NCBI GenBank assembly: GCA_036346225.1
Contig: JARFIW010000884.1
Span: forward strand, 1,240,001 to 1,304,000
Direction of reading: 5' to 3'
DNA: 64,000 nt
Source: Platerodrilus igneus
Lineage: Eukaryota > Arthropoda > Insecta > Coleoptera > Lycidae
The notes below the pieces were generated by a model that searched no databases, had not been told where the DNA came from, and saw only the letters and a program-made list of their open reading frames with translations. Every line of letters begins with the position of its first letter. Positions within the stretch are counted from its first letter, which is position 1. The position numbers were made by a program, and so were the translations under genes. Positions 23,346 through 36,700 of the stretch are shown here, one piece after another.

Positions 23346-23660
23346 GAGTTGTATATAGGCTGTTGAGAGAATTGCACGGAACTGTGTAGGCTAGCTGAGG
23401 TACAAGTCCAACCAGTTTCAAGACGTAAAACCCAATGACAAAAAATAAGTGTTCTTAAATCTGATGATTATTATAAACAACTACAGGTGTTGGTTGTGAA
23501 ATATTTTCAACTAATGTTGATTGTGCGAAAGGATAAATTGGAAAAACTTGCAAATGTTCAAGTGCTGAGGGAACTTGGCAGCCAAAGGCTGCTTACCCCC
23601 CTTCACGTACAACTGAATATCGGGAAAGTAGGGTATATAACTGTAAAATAGTAGAAGGTT
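23346..23660 (+). mobile_element. LINE 3'-UTR fragment
   Basis: A second 3' end directly following copy D: residual coding (TGTGTAGGCTAGCT) then the same 3' UTR (GATGATTATTATAAACAACTACAGGTGTTGG), ending near a TAGTAGAAGG tail. Confidence 0.75.
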
Positions 23661-24170
23661 ACCGAACTGCATCAAACAAGAAAGAACAGCAGCTATGTTC
23701 AAAGACAACGAACATGGATACAAGAAGAAAACTGTTCAAAGTATAGTGTGGAGCACAGCACGGTGCATCTATGTACGGGCAGTCGGAAAAGCAGAGAGAA
23801 AGAAATAGAAGCCTTCCGGAATGTTGTGCTTTAGATGTATGAGGATGATAGCATGGACAGACAAAGTTAATAACAAATAAGTTGTTGAAATAGTAGCGGA
23901 ATAAAGATATCTGTGGCAAACGAAAAAAAATAGGAGAAATAGAAGTACAGGATACGTTCTAAGGCATTTCTTGGGAATTTTACGGGATATACTACAAGCA
24001 GAGATAGGAAAAGATAGGTAGAGGTAGACCGAGATTAGACTTTCAACACAAATAGTGATAGATGCAGAATGCGCAAATTTTAGGGAAATGTGTAAGTTGG
24101 TTCAGACTACGAAACGATGAGGGTACGCGTCCAACCAGTTCTAGGACTGAAGACTTAATGATGATGATCA
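23661..24170 (+). mobile_element. LINE 3'-end fragment, second subfamily
   Basis: A third consecutive LINE 3' end, from GAACTGCATCAAACAAGAAAG to the GATGATGAT tail at about 24,160. It belongs to the subfamily seen at 4,105 and 17,625. Three LINE tails stand head-to-tail in 1.5 kb. Confidence 0.75.
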
Positions 24171-27100
24171 TGTTATTAATTTTTGTACTTTTTCGTGTAG
24201 TTCGATAATTAAAGTGGAAATTACCACCGAAAAGTACGAATAATTACAGACGATGTAGCAATTTGCTGTTTTACTTGCTTTTAAGCGACAATATTCTACA
24301 AGTGTTTCTAACTTAACTTGTGCTCATAGGGGTTTTCTTATATATAAATGATGTGTGAACTGCTTGCTTAAGCTGCCCAAACGTTGGGAGCCAATAAAGG
24401 TGATGTGAATGCTAGATTAAATATATTGATGTGAATTTTTACCTGACGATGCCCGTTTTATCTTGCCAGCTCAGATACAAATATGTTCTAGAATCTACGA
24501 AAATGAAATGAAACAAAAAGATCTCAACATCACAAAAATTTTTTATCAACAATTCTTCAAATTCTAATATTCGATACACTCAAAAACATCTTTCTTCTAC
24601 ACACATCATCTAAGAAATTTACACACACAAGTATAAAGAAAACTTGTAAATGAGAAAAGACATTTCATCTCTACTTACACATTAATACAATCTTCGCCTA
24701 TTTCTTGTTAATAATTAGAAACCCCAAAGCTTTTCATATGTAAGTCACAAATTTTTCTGTGTGAGTAATATGGATACTTTTAATACTCTCCCATTATTCC
24801 GCCTCAGTAAATTGTTCAGTGTCTCCAAGAAAACCTTTTGTAATGGTCTTACCACCTCGAAATTTGACCTCTAATTTGTATAAAAACAAAATTATCCACT
24901 CACAAATAATATACCACAATCTTATGCTAACTTAACTTAATTATAGCTGTAATATGCCAGTTTTCCACTGGTCATGTTCCAGCTTTTAAATTGCCTTCTT
25001 ATACCTTTCCCTCTTCTTTTTCTTTCTACAAACTAAAAAAAGTTGCCCTTTAACTTATCTTCATGCATTGTATCTTGTAATTTAAAGTATGAGTCATATT
25101 TAGGTTGTGTTACGATATAACACGAATTCATAATTTCATTCATGTGAGAATTAATTTTTTTAAAATAAATATATCTTTTATTATATAACAAGTTATTTGG
25201 ATTATCACTTCGAAAGAAATGTAATAAAACGTAACCCCTATTTTATTGATAGTTATTTTCCAGTAACACAAGTGAGGTAGTTTCGAATCTACACTTTGTA
25301 AAAGATTTACTTTGACGTTAGTTTCCTCCCTGAATTACAGATCGATCTATCTTTAGTTGTCTGCGCATGGCAGATCCTTTTTCAAATCCTACTGTGAGGG
25401 TATCACGCAATTTGTTCCTCAAGATGCCTGGCCTTCGGATGGCATGTATTAGCGTCCAGCGTTATATTGCAATATTTTAACAGAAATAATTTTATAGAAT
25501 CACTTGATGTTACGTCTCATAATCCCGCAGCTTTTTTAACCATCGGTTGGCTTAATGATGGTAAGGATTGTTATAGATTGAAACCTGTTATAATTTCAAT
25601 GTACCTCATGGTATTTCCTTAACACTTACCCTCAAATTGTATTGTAGGGTCCTTCCGAGAGGTTCGATTGTACTCGCTTTAGGGTATGATTACTCCACCG
25701 TGATGCTATGCTACCTTAGATTTTTACCTAGTTAACTTCAAAGTACCTTCAATATAAATACAAAGAAGATTTCTCCAAAACTTTAACTTGTCTCTAAATT
25801 ACGTATCATTCAAAGCCGTCATAGTAATATTACTTGGAATTCATTTATCTGGCATTTGCCGTTTTACCTTCACAACTACAAAACAAAATGAAGTTAGTGG
25901 TTTGTTACCTTTAAAAGCCTATCTACATTGGATGGTAGATGTTTTGTTCCTTGCTTTAATCGAACTCAACTACCAACTTTGGTTATGGTTCAAGAGCCAC
26001 CTGTTTGTGTTCCTAATTCTCTACAGTATTTAGCAACAGGTATCTCTAACATACAGTAATAAAGAAATATACAGGTATGTACTTTACATCTAAATTTTCT
26101 TCAGTGATAATTAACAAAAGTAAAAGTTGAAGTAAAGTTTTGTTACGACATATGAACAGTAATAGCGTTACATTGTCCTGTTACAACATAAAAGATGTTT
26201 GTATAACCTTAAGTCACTTATTTAGTACAACTAAAGTGTACACCTTGGGTTTCATGAAACTTGAGGTTTAAGTCCTTTTATTGCTAATTGTTTTGTTAAA
26301 GCAATAAAAGTCTCCTTACGTACCTAACACAAAGTAGCTATATATGTTTTTCTGAAATATTAATAACTGAAGTGCGTCCTCATTGATTGCTAATAATAAT
26401 ATTAACTTAGCTGTAACTGTGAAAGTTTCTTTACACGTAGGTGCCAAGAAAATTTATTTATGAGTGAAGATTTTCTCAATTATAGCAAAATTAAAATTGT
26501 TCTCAATAATGGTAAAGTTAAAATTAATGAATAACAAATTCAACTTCATATTTAATATGATTGTAATTCTTCTTTTTTGAATTGAAGTTTATTTTAGTAA
26601 TATAGCCTAGGTACTTGATATATAATCTCTCTTTTTGACTATTGACATCCCTATGTTTATTTCCCTGAGACTTACAAGTCCATGCAGCCTTTGAAATCTC
26701 AAACGGTCGATGCCAGCTGCGCCGAAGTATGCTCCAGGCTTCGTCGTGTATTTGCTTTTTTATAATACCGGAAAAAAGTAAGATACATAGAATAAACTAT
26801 CTCTATAAGGATTCAAACAAATTATACTTGTGTTTCTGAACCCTTAAATTGTAAGGTTGATACTTGGTTGATTAAAACTCCTTCTCCAATTTATTCCATT
26901 CTGAAAATAGTTTCATCCATAAAGCCTCAGAAATCCATTGTTCCATTCTATATTTCCATCTACTCTGAATACATTTTTATATATCGAAGTTTTGCTTTAT
27001 AACTTTCAAAACATATTGTTTTTAATAATTATTGCTTACTGTCCTTGCACGAAAATTTATCGTGCATTACAGTTCGTACTTTACCGACAAAATATCGTCG

Positions 27101-27985
27101 ACAAGTGTTTTATAAACGAACAATTCCTAACATTCCACCAACTATTGGTTAATGACTGCTTTCCTAATTATTTACCGACTTTTTTATAATAAAATATTTA
27201 AAATGTCACGGGTTCTAGAATTTCTACATCTTTTCAGTGGTTTTGACTCATCGCGTGATGTAATAATTAACTGTAATTTCATTCATTGTAGGTGCATAAA
27301 AATAGTGCCCGCAACGTGGACCTTGACACTCATCTTCAATATCGCGATGAAAATTGAGAGTCAATCTGCAGGGACACGACTTCTCTAATATTACAGCATA
27401 TTATTGGCACCCACAACATTGGGCCAGACTTCTCTAAATAGCACAAATTCCGGAGGCACCTTCGACGACATTAACATCACAGCAATACAGCAATATATAT
27501 TGATGTGATTAGAGGCCATCGGAAGGTCATATAGCGGCGGCATTTTATAAACATACAACGCCTTACAAATTCCGGGAAAAAATTTAAGAAAAAACTCAAA
27601 TTACGGAAATATTCATTTTCATAGAGAAGCGTATTTAGAAAAACGCTCAGTATAAATGCATAAAAACCCGTAATTGAAAAGTTTCCATTTTTGTTACATA
27701 TCTTAATCGTGTTCTAAGATAAGACTAACGGTATCTACTATGTTCTGCGCGTAGAAGGACGTTTATAGAAGAGCCTCAATATAAAGTCCCGTAACTCGAA
27801 CGAATGATTACACTCGTAAAGATATACAATTCTAAATCATGTACGACATTAACTTTCAGTTACGTTTGGCATTTTTGTTAATCATATTTGACAATGTCAA
27901 GTTTTTGACCTATGTCAGATACAGACAGTAAGTGACGCTCAAATTTACGGCTATAGGCCAACTATTAGTTACAATATTTTTAATT
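24171..27985. other. Long non-coding interval
   Basis: AT-rich. Apart from the degenerate repeat at 27,830-27,920 related to 17,500-17,600, I see no gene, RNA or element. Open frames of 78-83 codons at 25,788, 26,938 and 27,152 have no recognisable features. Confidence 0.5.
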
Positions 27986-27995
27986 GCACCAGGTT

Positions 27996-28020
27996 ACAGG
28001 TTCGAATCCTGTCCGGGACC
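27996..28020 (+). other. tRNA-like 3' half
   Basis: A perfect T-arm (stem ACAGG/CCTGT with loop TTCGAAT, 27,996-28,012) is followed by an acceptor-like CCGGGACC. No matching 5' acceptor strand (GTCCCGG) or D-arm lies upstream at the right distance. It is a tRNA fragment or the head of another SINE, not a working tRNA gene. Confidence 0.5.
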
Positions 28021-28734
28021 TTGTATTTTCTATCTTTTACTTATAGCTCGATTTTAAATGATCATTTAGCTTTTACATAAAAGTCTAAGTTATTCTTTTA
28101 TCTTATTAACTAATTAAACATTGAAATATTTTTAGCGATATTGAGCTTTGTTAATATGAAGTTCTCTAATTTGATATTTAACTGCATTGAAAATGTATTA
28201 TCCGTTGTAGTAGCAAATTTTGTTTGATGGTTAATTGATTCTGAGTACTTTCTCAAAGAGCGCAAACAGTTGCATTAATTACTTGTACTACGTGAGCTTG
28301 TAAATGCATTTAAGCTCTATTAAAGTGTAGATGACTCTCTTACAGACTATGCAAACTAAAACTTTTGTTGTTGTACAAAGAAGCACTTTCCAAGCTGCTA
28401 TCGTATTATTTATGCCAAGGTACTTACTTGAAGCTTTTAACATAGATAATGAAGTAGTGTACTGGGTGTTTTGAACCGAATTAAAATGGATTCTGACGAG
28501 CTTGATTTATTCATTTACCAGAAGGCTTCAAGATGCTCTAATTTTCTGCAACTCGGAACTCATGACAAGCTTACTTGTCGTCGAAGTAGGTTGTGTTCAC
28601 TTCGAGATCCGCTTTTCAGCTTAATTTTAAGCATTTTCAATTACAAATAAATTGTTTTGACTACTTTAAAAAATACCATAAACATGTATATACGGTAAAG
28701 TCGTAGAAATAAAACGTAAGGCAAAAGCGTACCT
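28021..28734. other. Non-coding interval
   Basis: AT-rich, no gene seen. Confidence 0.5.
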
Positions 28735-31700
28735 ATGCATGGCCTAATCCTCCACACACAAATAAGTCTTCCAACCACAGTACTCTCACATCCACCTCTT
28801 ATACTAGGTTATGCTGCTGCAACGTCCAAAACATATTCATTTCAGCACGTACCTCCTAAGCAGATCACCTTCGAAAACCATAACCTTAAAACCGATAAAC
28901 ACCGACATCGCCTCAACGAACTATTAAAGGCCAAGAAAGCCTTTTCACCCATCACTCCCAAATCTCAACATTCAAATTATCCGCCTCGCGAAATCATTAG
29001 TTACCATCTGAACAAATAAACCCAACGATATTAAACTAATTTCATTCCTTACACAATCATCCTTCCCAAACCTAAACTGCCACAGATTTAGACAAAGAAA
29101 TCTCATTCACAGACGCGTTGCCGCGTAAAAATGCTACAACTGTTAGAGGTAGGAACACTTGGCAAAATCCGTATACTCCCAAACATCCTGTCGATATGTC
29201 GGCCAACATTTAACCGAAGATTGCTAAAACCCTTCAATCTTCATCTTCTCCTTTATAAACTGACACAGAATAAACTGACCGCATGACCGTCCCGTAAGAA
29301 GCCCCGACTGTCCTGTACACAAACAAGCATCACACATAACCAAACTAAGGCTTCTAGACGAAAAACGCAAGTATATACATAAGTTCCGACTTCTTTACCC
29401 TTCCACTTCTGATCTATCCACATCAACCTCTCTAACACTTCCGAATCGTATTCTTGATACTACCCCACATCCTCCAAAAACACCGAATATCTATAGTCCT
29501 AGTACAAACCTTACTTGCATATAACACAATCCCCCCATGCCCTCTCCACCGCATATATACACCCTCACCGCCAAATCGCAAATACACATCAGACATCATA
29601 ATCACAGACCTTCAAATAGACACCACCTATCTTGTTTCCCTTTGTAACCCCTATATCACTGTGATAGAAATGCATTGAAAAACTGGCACTTTATTCCTAA
29701 TCTTCTGTTATTTCCTATTCAGTGGAAACATCGATGTCTTTCTTTATAAACTACACCACATGCAGTAGCAGGAAATGAACACACCATCGCATCAACCGAC
29801 GTTAACGCCAAATCCACCTTCTAGTTCAACGACAATACAGATCACAAAGGGCAGATACTAGAAAACTTTCTCAATCAACATTACTTTCACATTCAGAACA
29901 CCCCATCACGCATTCTTTCCTGGGAATCACAATCCCATCACTCCAGCATTGACATTTCCCTTTCCACCCCATCCGCATCGCAACTAGTCAGTTCCTAGGC
30001 AACATCGAATATTCACCTATCATGTGATTACAACCACATCGCGTTTGATATCCTTCCTATTGCTCTCCCTCCCACACCACCATAAAATACGTTCATTCAA
30101 CCCGCAAAAAGCGGAATGGACAGTCTACCTTGAAACCCTAACCTAGCAAATTCCTATTAACCCATCGACCACATATACAGATCTAGATCTGCATCAAATA
30201 GCCTCCTTCATTATTAACAGTATTATCTCCGTAGCCTCTACAAATATCCCCACAAAACACTACTCTCCACGAGCGACGGACTGGTGGACATAGGAATTTA
30301 CACAGACAAGACAAACTTCCACCCAGGACATCCACAGACTACAAAGAGCCCGATAAGTCAACATTGACATGGACATAATCTCAAACATAACTCAAACATA
30401 CACCAACATAAGACGACTATACAAATAACAATTCACATTAAACAAGAAACAGCAATATCACAAAGTTACCCAAGCATAACACACATACCCCTGGATAATA
30501 TACCGAAAACTTATATAACCACTCAAACCCTATATTATAACATCCTTAAAAAGCTCAACCTTTCCCTAGTTCATAAATACCCACTAAATATCTACCTTGA
30601 CACGGCTATCCCATCCCGAACACCGTACGTAACGACATTAGCACAACAATCTATTGACGAATCACAATCCGAGGTAAACTCCTCAAACAGATAATACTCC
30701 TCAAACTCAACTCCCAAATCGAACTCCACTCTATCCTGCGCCCGAACAAACATGGCATCCATCCCGGTTTCAGCTCCGAAAAAACTATCATATCCTTAAT
30801 CACTACAGTATCATCTTCTCCTTCGAAATAAGTGATAGCTCTCTTTATAGACTTTCGCTCCGTTCTTGATTTTCTATGGCGGTCAAACCTTCTCTTTCTC
30901 TATCAAATACAACAAGCCAACTTCTCGTCCAAACTGTTCCGCATAAGAGAATCGTATCTCACCTCTCGCAGAGCTACCTTTTTTCAAACTGTCACAGAAT
31001 CATCATACCGATAATTCAGGGACGCCCCCTCTCTTCTCTCTCTTGCATTCTCCGGAACTCTCTCAATCCACGCCTTGACTTGAACATCGTAGTACTTCAC
31101 CTTATGCATACGCAGACAATGTTGCCATCCTAATCCACAGCAAGTTTGAAGCATTCCTATAATCTATTGCTGCACTCGTGATCTACAAAATCTAGTCCTC
31201 GTTCCTCCATAATAAACAATCAAAATGCCTTTCGAACCAAAATGCTCCTTCTTGAATGCTTTCTAGACCTCCGAAGAAGCCTGACCATAAGAATCCTGTA
31301 CAGGACCATTACCTTCTCATCAACTGCTACATGGTTCGGACTATACTCAAACAACATCTACCTCACAAACTCCGAACTATAACCAACATTATACTTAACA
31401 ATATCCGACGTGGCTTACCAAAATCCGTATATCTCAATAAACCCATACGCAAACCTATCCTCCACCATATCGTAGTTTCATTCATTCGTTACGTCGACTC
31501 TTTAAACGTTCTTTAAATGCCATCATTAGACCTTTTCTTTTATACTCTTCGAGAACACACCGAACCACCTTCACAGTCACAATGCACACTTTGCTTCAAA
31601 TACCTCCGCTTGAAATTGTCAGACACTAGCCATCCAAACCTACAATGGAAAAGAATCCTTCATTACTGAACAATAAATCCTAATGAATGTCTAACCTTAA

Positions 31701-32366
31701 CCAAAACTGAAGTGGAATCGCGAGTCTTAAATTTCTCCACCCATTCCTGGCAACATTGCGAGTTCTCATTCTCTACAGGCAGGTATACAATTGACATTAT
31801 CAACATCAACATCCCTTCACAGATTTCCTTCTCCAGTAGAACTACGAATTTCTAACCGGACACGGCAAATTCCGTAACAACCTATATCGATTCAACCTAA
31901 CCTATTCCTCATTATGTCCCTGCTCAGACCAATCACATCTACAAACCCCAGCCCATTTTATATATCCCTGCCCTCTAAATACGCTTCTACAAACAAACCT
32001 CAAAAACGTACTTTATCTAGACCCCTATTCTCTACTCTCAACATAAATTTTTTAGTTTCTAACCACCTACAAGAAATAAACCTATTCCTTAACGAAATCC
32101 TACTCATTAACATCACTTAAGTAAGCAACCCTATTCACATATACATCCATCCACACAATTCATCGCTACCTACCACTCCGATGTGACCAAAGGCAATAGC
32201 CAACAACGCAGACCGAGACGACAAGAGCAAGGAGTCATAAGCTCCAACTTAAGAACGTATATTAGTTTGTATTCTAGAAATGTTTCTTACTTATTTAGAA
32301 TGTACGGCTAGGAAGGGTATAAGGCACATGGATAGCCAACAATAAAGAACATTAAAAAAGAAAAAG
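28735..32366 (+). mobile_element. Old R1/jockey-like LINE relic with C-rich, G-poor sense strand
   Basis: Heavily decayed, but domain order is readable in broken frames. ORF1 gag-like zinc knuckles are at about 29,127-29,226 (KCYNC...EHLAKS, then CRYVGQHLTEDC). An endonuclease C-terminal part is at about 29,800-30,000 (DVNAKS, FNDNTDHKGQILENFL, IDISLSTPS). RT remnants lie at 30,700-31,130, including YADNVAIL in place of the YADD box. The terminal LTGHGKFRNNLYRF...CPC...CPL segment (about 31,850-31,970) follows RNase H in many such LINEs. A poly-A-like end (AATAAAGAACATTAAAAAAG) closes it near 32,366. The clade is inferred only from these motifs. Confidence 0.7.
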
Positions 32367-34350
32367 TCAGAACCAAAGTTATGTTACATCTAGGTTTTGT
32401 ATTTTATTTTACCGTTCCACAAAAACATTATTGAATAATTCTCGGTACTATAAAAATGTAAACACTTCTTTAACGTAAAACAATATAGAGATTGTATTGG
32501 ACGAAGCCAAAGTTTTGGTCGGTTGATGTGGTAACTTCTATTTTAAGTAAACAAGTTTTTCGAAATTGACGGGCGAGAGAGTAAAAGTGTTATTGGTTAT
32601 AGACATTGTATCAATATTATCTACTGAACAGATGATGACGACATATTTTATTCAACGTTGTTGATTAAGGTTCAACCGATGGTTTAAAGTTTTGTCGTAT
32701 TTTTAATATAATTTTGTATAAAAAAACTTGTCAGTTAAATTTTCTCTACCAGCAATGATCATGCTGATGTTATTTTCACTTTTTATTTTAAAGAAATACG
32801 AATTTGAAAGGCGCTTGGTATGTGATGGAGCTCGATTGGAAATTGTGATTCGCAAAAATTGTTGAAGCCTGTGAAGAATAATGAATGAAATAAAAATTAT
32901 ATCCTATTGTGACGCTACAGTAGAACCTAATGCAAAAAATTATCTAGCAGACGACACTTTACTATTTTTAGTTGCTTTAAATATTAATAACGGGTATGAC
33001 GACACTGACAAGTGGAGTTGTTGAATAGCTATGTTAATGGTAAGGTTTTCAATTGATGAAGGAAGGCAACAAAGAAAACCGAGAATGGGAGGAAGAATTT
33101 GGCGGTATGTAATCACATTCAGGAAGGAGTACCTCGTGTGTAAAGCAAAATGAACCAACCCAAATCCAACTTTTACACTTTTTGCTTTTTTGAAGCATGT
33201 GCGATTTTTAATAAATATGAAAGCTTACACTGTGTGCATTCACGACTTTTTTTTAACTTACCTTGTAGGCAGGTACAATGAAGTGCATACAAACCTCGCT
33301 CTACACTATTGTTCGGGAGAAATACCAACTTTCCGAAGCGCAGCATCGCTGCACGCCTTTGTAAATGCACAACGCAGAAATTTACTATGCACGGTTCGCC
33401 ATATTCGAAGCCGCTGACTGAATAGAGTTTTCTAAGGGGATTCTACTTATCAAATGGTCTCCAGCTTCCGCCGCATTTACGACCAGAACACCAGTTTTAT
33501 GCAACGCATTCCGGTAATCCTTGACGTGTGTATTTGGACTGAATTAAGTTCGTTAGAAGTCCCTACTTCCAATTTGGTTGTTTATTCGCTATAGTCTTTG
33601 ACGCCCTTCTAATTTTCCCATGTCCTTTACTGTTTTTGAGCAGCTGCTTTTCGAGCGTGTTTTGATATTTTTGATATATGCAGTACTTCAATCTACCACG
33701 TGCTTTTGGAATTTATGTTACGGAGTAGAGGATATTTGCTTTTTCTTAAATTACATTATATAAACGAACACTAATTTTTTATCTGCTTTACGCGGATTAT
33801 TTTTCATTTGGGTATTGCTCGTTGGCCCGTCCGTGTAGTTTGTTCCTGGCTTCTGCTGGTTCGATATTTATTGTTATTGCCACTGCTAATTTGTTAGTGA
33901 ATTGTGTTATAAAATTGATTCAAAGTTATTCCTTATAACTAGTTTTGAATATGCAAACAGTGGCGGTTACCGTTTCTGGAAACCTATTTCAGTACCTTTG
34001 TGGCATACAAAAGATACTAAATTTTCCAGAAGTTATATTTCCTACTAACTAAAGTTGACTTAAACATTATTTTTATGGTTAGTTATTCATCTTATGGTAT
34101 TCTCATTTTGCTTTGGGAACGCAGCGTAGGTAGTTCTTTTAGAGCCTTCCCTGGTGCTCGATCTCCGTTATTTCTCATCTTGCTGTTTTGCCGGCAATAG
34201 TCATTTTAACCCACCTCTATTCTCCGCGAGGTAGCTATGCCGTATAGTTGGACACAGTTTTATACTAACCGCCGTCCAGACGCTTTTTAAAAAAAAAGAG
34301 TAAAACCTAATTTTGGTTAGCAGGCCTTATTCTCAAGGCACACCGCACCT
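32367..34350. other. Non-coding interval
   Basis: AT-rich. The small overlapping frames at 32,940-33,417 carry no recognisable motif. Confidence 0.5.
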
Positions 34351-34359
34351 CCCATAAAT

Positions 34360-36700
34360 GTAATAACAATTAAAATTGGGGACTCTCGAGGGGCAGAGTG
34401 GTCGTGTAGAAACGTAAAATGGGTTTTTTTACATATACCCTCCAGAAAGGAGAAGCTACGTTAAGCGGGGCTTGTTCACACGAATGGCATGTGGAACTAA
34501 TTCGCCAGGGGGATGCAATCTCTGCACCCCGGCGTCGATTAGGGAGATTGGCAAAGCCAAATCGATAACAAATTTTCACTGTTCCCATATATCAACAGAA
34601 GACAGTGGCGATGCACAGTTAGATGGAGGTCCTCCACGTCCACAGCCCAGTGTCGTGAATTAACAACCCTCTAGCTATTCCGCGACTTGAGGATGTTGGA
34701 CCAAAGAGTGCCGCTGATTCTGGTGGAGTCCGGCCAGAAGTCCAACAGTACGGTTCACCTGAGTCTAATGAGTGCCAAACTGCAGCTGCACACGATGTGC
34801 ACCGCTGTCTCATCCTTCTGTTGACAACCGCGACAAATAGAGTCATCTGACAGGCCCACCTTGGGCAAGTGATTTATTAGTTTGCAGTGCCCAAATAGAA
34901 TACTTACTAATAGCTGTAGTTTCTGTCTCGACAGGCAAACAGGATTGTTCAATTTTTGTCAAGGGAGACTTGATAAATATTTTTGTCTGTCGGCAACCCA
35001 CTTGTCCTTATGGTAACGGTGGGTAGTTTTCCTTATCATGGTGTACATTGCCAATGGCGATATAGAAACGGAGGGCTCAGGACCTGCAAACCGATCCTTG
35101 TTTCGCCAATACATCATACCGTTTCCATGAACCCCTGAATGGCCTTTAATCCAGGCTAGCTTAAGAATGTTGGTACTAAAAGCAAGCTCAAGCGTCCGAT
35201 GGTACTAAAGTACCACCCCAAGAGCAGCGTTTGCTTGCTTAGGGCCAGTAGTGCTGCCCTACCGTGACTTGGAAAACTAATGGTTTTATTCTGGATTTTA
35301 CGTTTCAGAATAGCCTTTGCACATGCATGATGGTTATGATTCCGCTTGAACGGCGGTAGTCCACCTGCTCAGTGTAACGCTTTCGCATTGGTCAAGATCG
35401 TTTGAAAATATGCCTTCCCCTGTGTCTTCGTTTGTTTTGTATCTATCTGTGAAGATGGTGTTTTCCGTTGGGATGACGTTTTCAGGGTCTGTACAGACTC
35501 CGAAGCGTTTACTAAATATTATAACGGGAGCGATCGAATCCACCAATACATCCAAGAGTGGCATAATGCGCACCATCTCGCGCAAGATTTCGTGGTGTCC
35601 TCCCCCGCAACCTTTATCAATCCACATACGCTTGACCTGCAATCTTAATGCCGACCTCAATGCCATCTTGTCCTCGTGCAGATCCAGTGGAGTGATGCCA
35701 AATATGGCTTCTAAGACTGTAGTGAGAGTAGATCGCATTGCACCCACGATACTTAAAGAGGTCAGTCTTTGTATATGCGTGAGTTCCTTAGCTGCGCGAG
35801 CCAGTCTGGTCTTGGGCCACCAAAGCAGCGCGCCGTAGCAAAGCATTGGTTTTTCTAACTACTGCAGTGTATAGACACAGGACAACTTTTGGCGGGAGAT
35901 TCCAAAGTTTGCCTACGGCACGTCTGCACTGCCAGAATAATGTGCTAGCTTTCATAGTTCATGTTAAGGTGCTTCTTCTCAACTATGGCTCCTTAATACC
36001 TGACCTCTTCCGAAAGGGGCTGGGTTTGAAATAATAATGGCAATATAGTTACCAGTCCCGACCTTTTGTTTGTGAACAACACCAGCCCCGTTTTATTTGG
36101 GTCGATTTTTAGGGAATTTTCCTAGCACCAGCGTTTGGTTAACTTTTATGCTGTTTGCATTTGGTTACACGGCACTTGTTCGAATTTGCCGATGATCAAT
36201 GTGATCATGTCGACTACATATCCTATCGTGTAGAAACCTGCCTCGTTAAGACGTTGGAGAATACCGTACTGAGGATAGCCTCTACGTATCGTTGTAATTG
36301 TCGAGGTGCTTTCAACACTAACATGTATTCGGCGTCATCGCATAAACGAAGGGCTTTGTTAATGCTTGCGAAAGTGGCTTCGCAGAACGCACATTCGATA
36401 TCTATAAACACGCTCAAGGCTGACATGTTGTTGCTGAGGGATTTCTCAATTCGTCCCACCAGGATGTGAAGGACAGACCCAGTAGACCTCCATGGTATTT
36501 AAGCATGTTGATTTGAGCGAAGTGTATAAGGCTGTATTATCTCTTGCTTCATATAGTTGTCGTCCAATCTTTCCAAAGTTTTTAGCAGAAATGACGTTAG
36601 GCTGATCGGACGATATGTATTGGCATGTGACTATAGCCGTATGGGAAATTTAAAAACGCACTATTAGAATTCTGAAGACATTTTCAATGATTTGGCGAAC
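34360..36700 (-). mobile_element. Old R1-like LINE relic with RNase H
   Basis: Read on the minus strand. An RT remnant is at 36,459-36,223 (ALSVFIDIECAF, with the motif A Asp). The post-RT connection and RNase H start are at 35,846-35,334 (LARAAKELTHIQRLTSLSI, FGITPLDLHEDKMALRSALR, then TIFTDRYK in place of the usual TDGSK). The terminal zinc-binding tail is at 34,952-34,700 (LFGHCKLINHLPKVGL...CRGCQQKDETAVHIVC). Stops and frameshifts occur throughout. GC content is higher than the surroundings. The family is unrelated to the RTE-like copies elsewhere in the window. Confidence 0.75.

Noticed and set aside
33173..33417. Overlapping small open frames on both strands
   Set aside because: Short, no motif, no start context and no similarity to any known protein that I can see.
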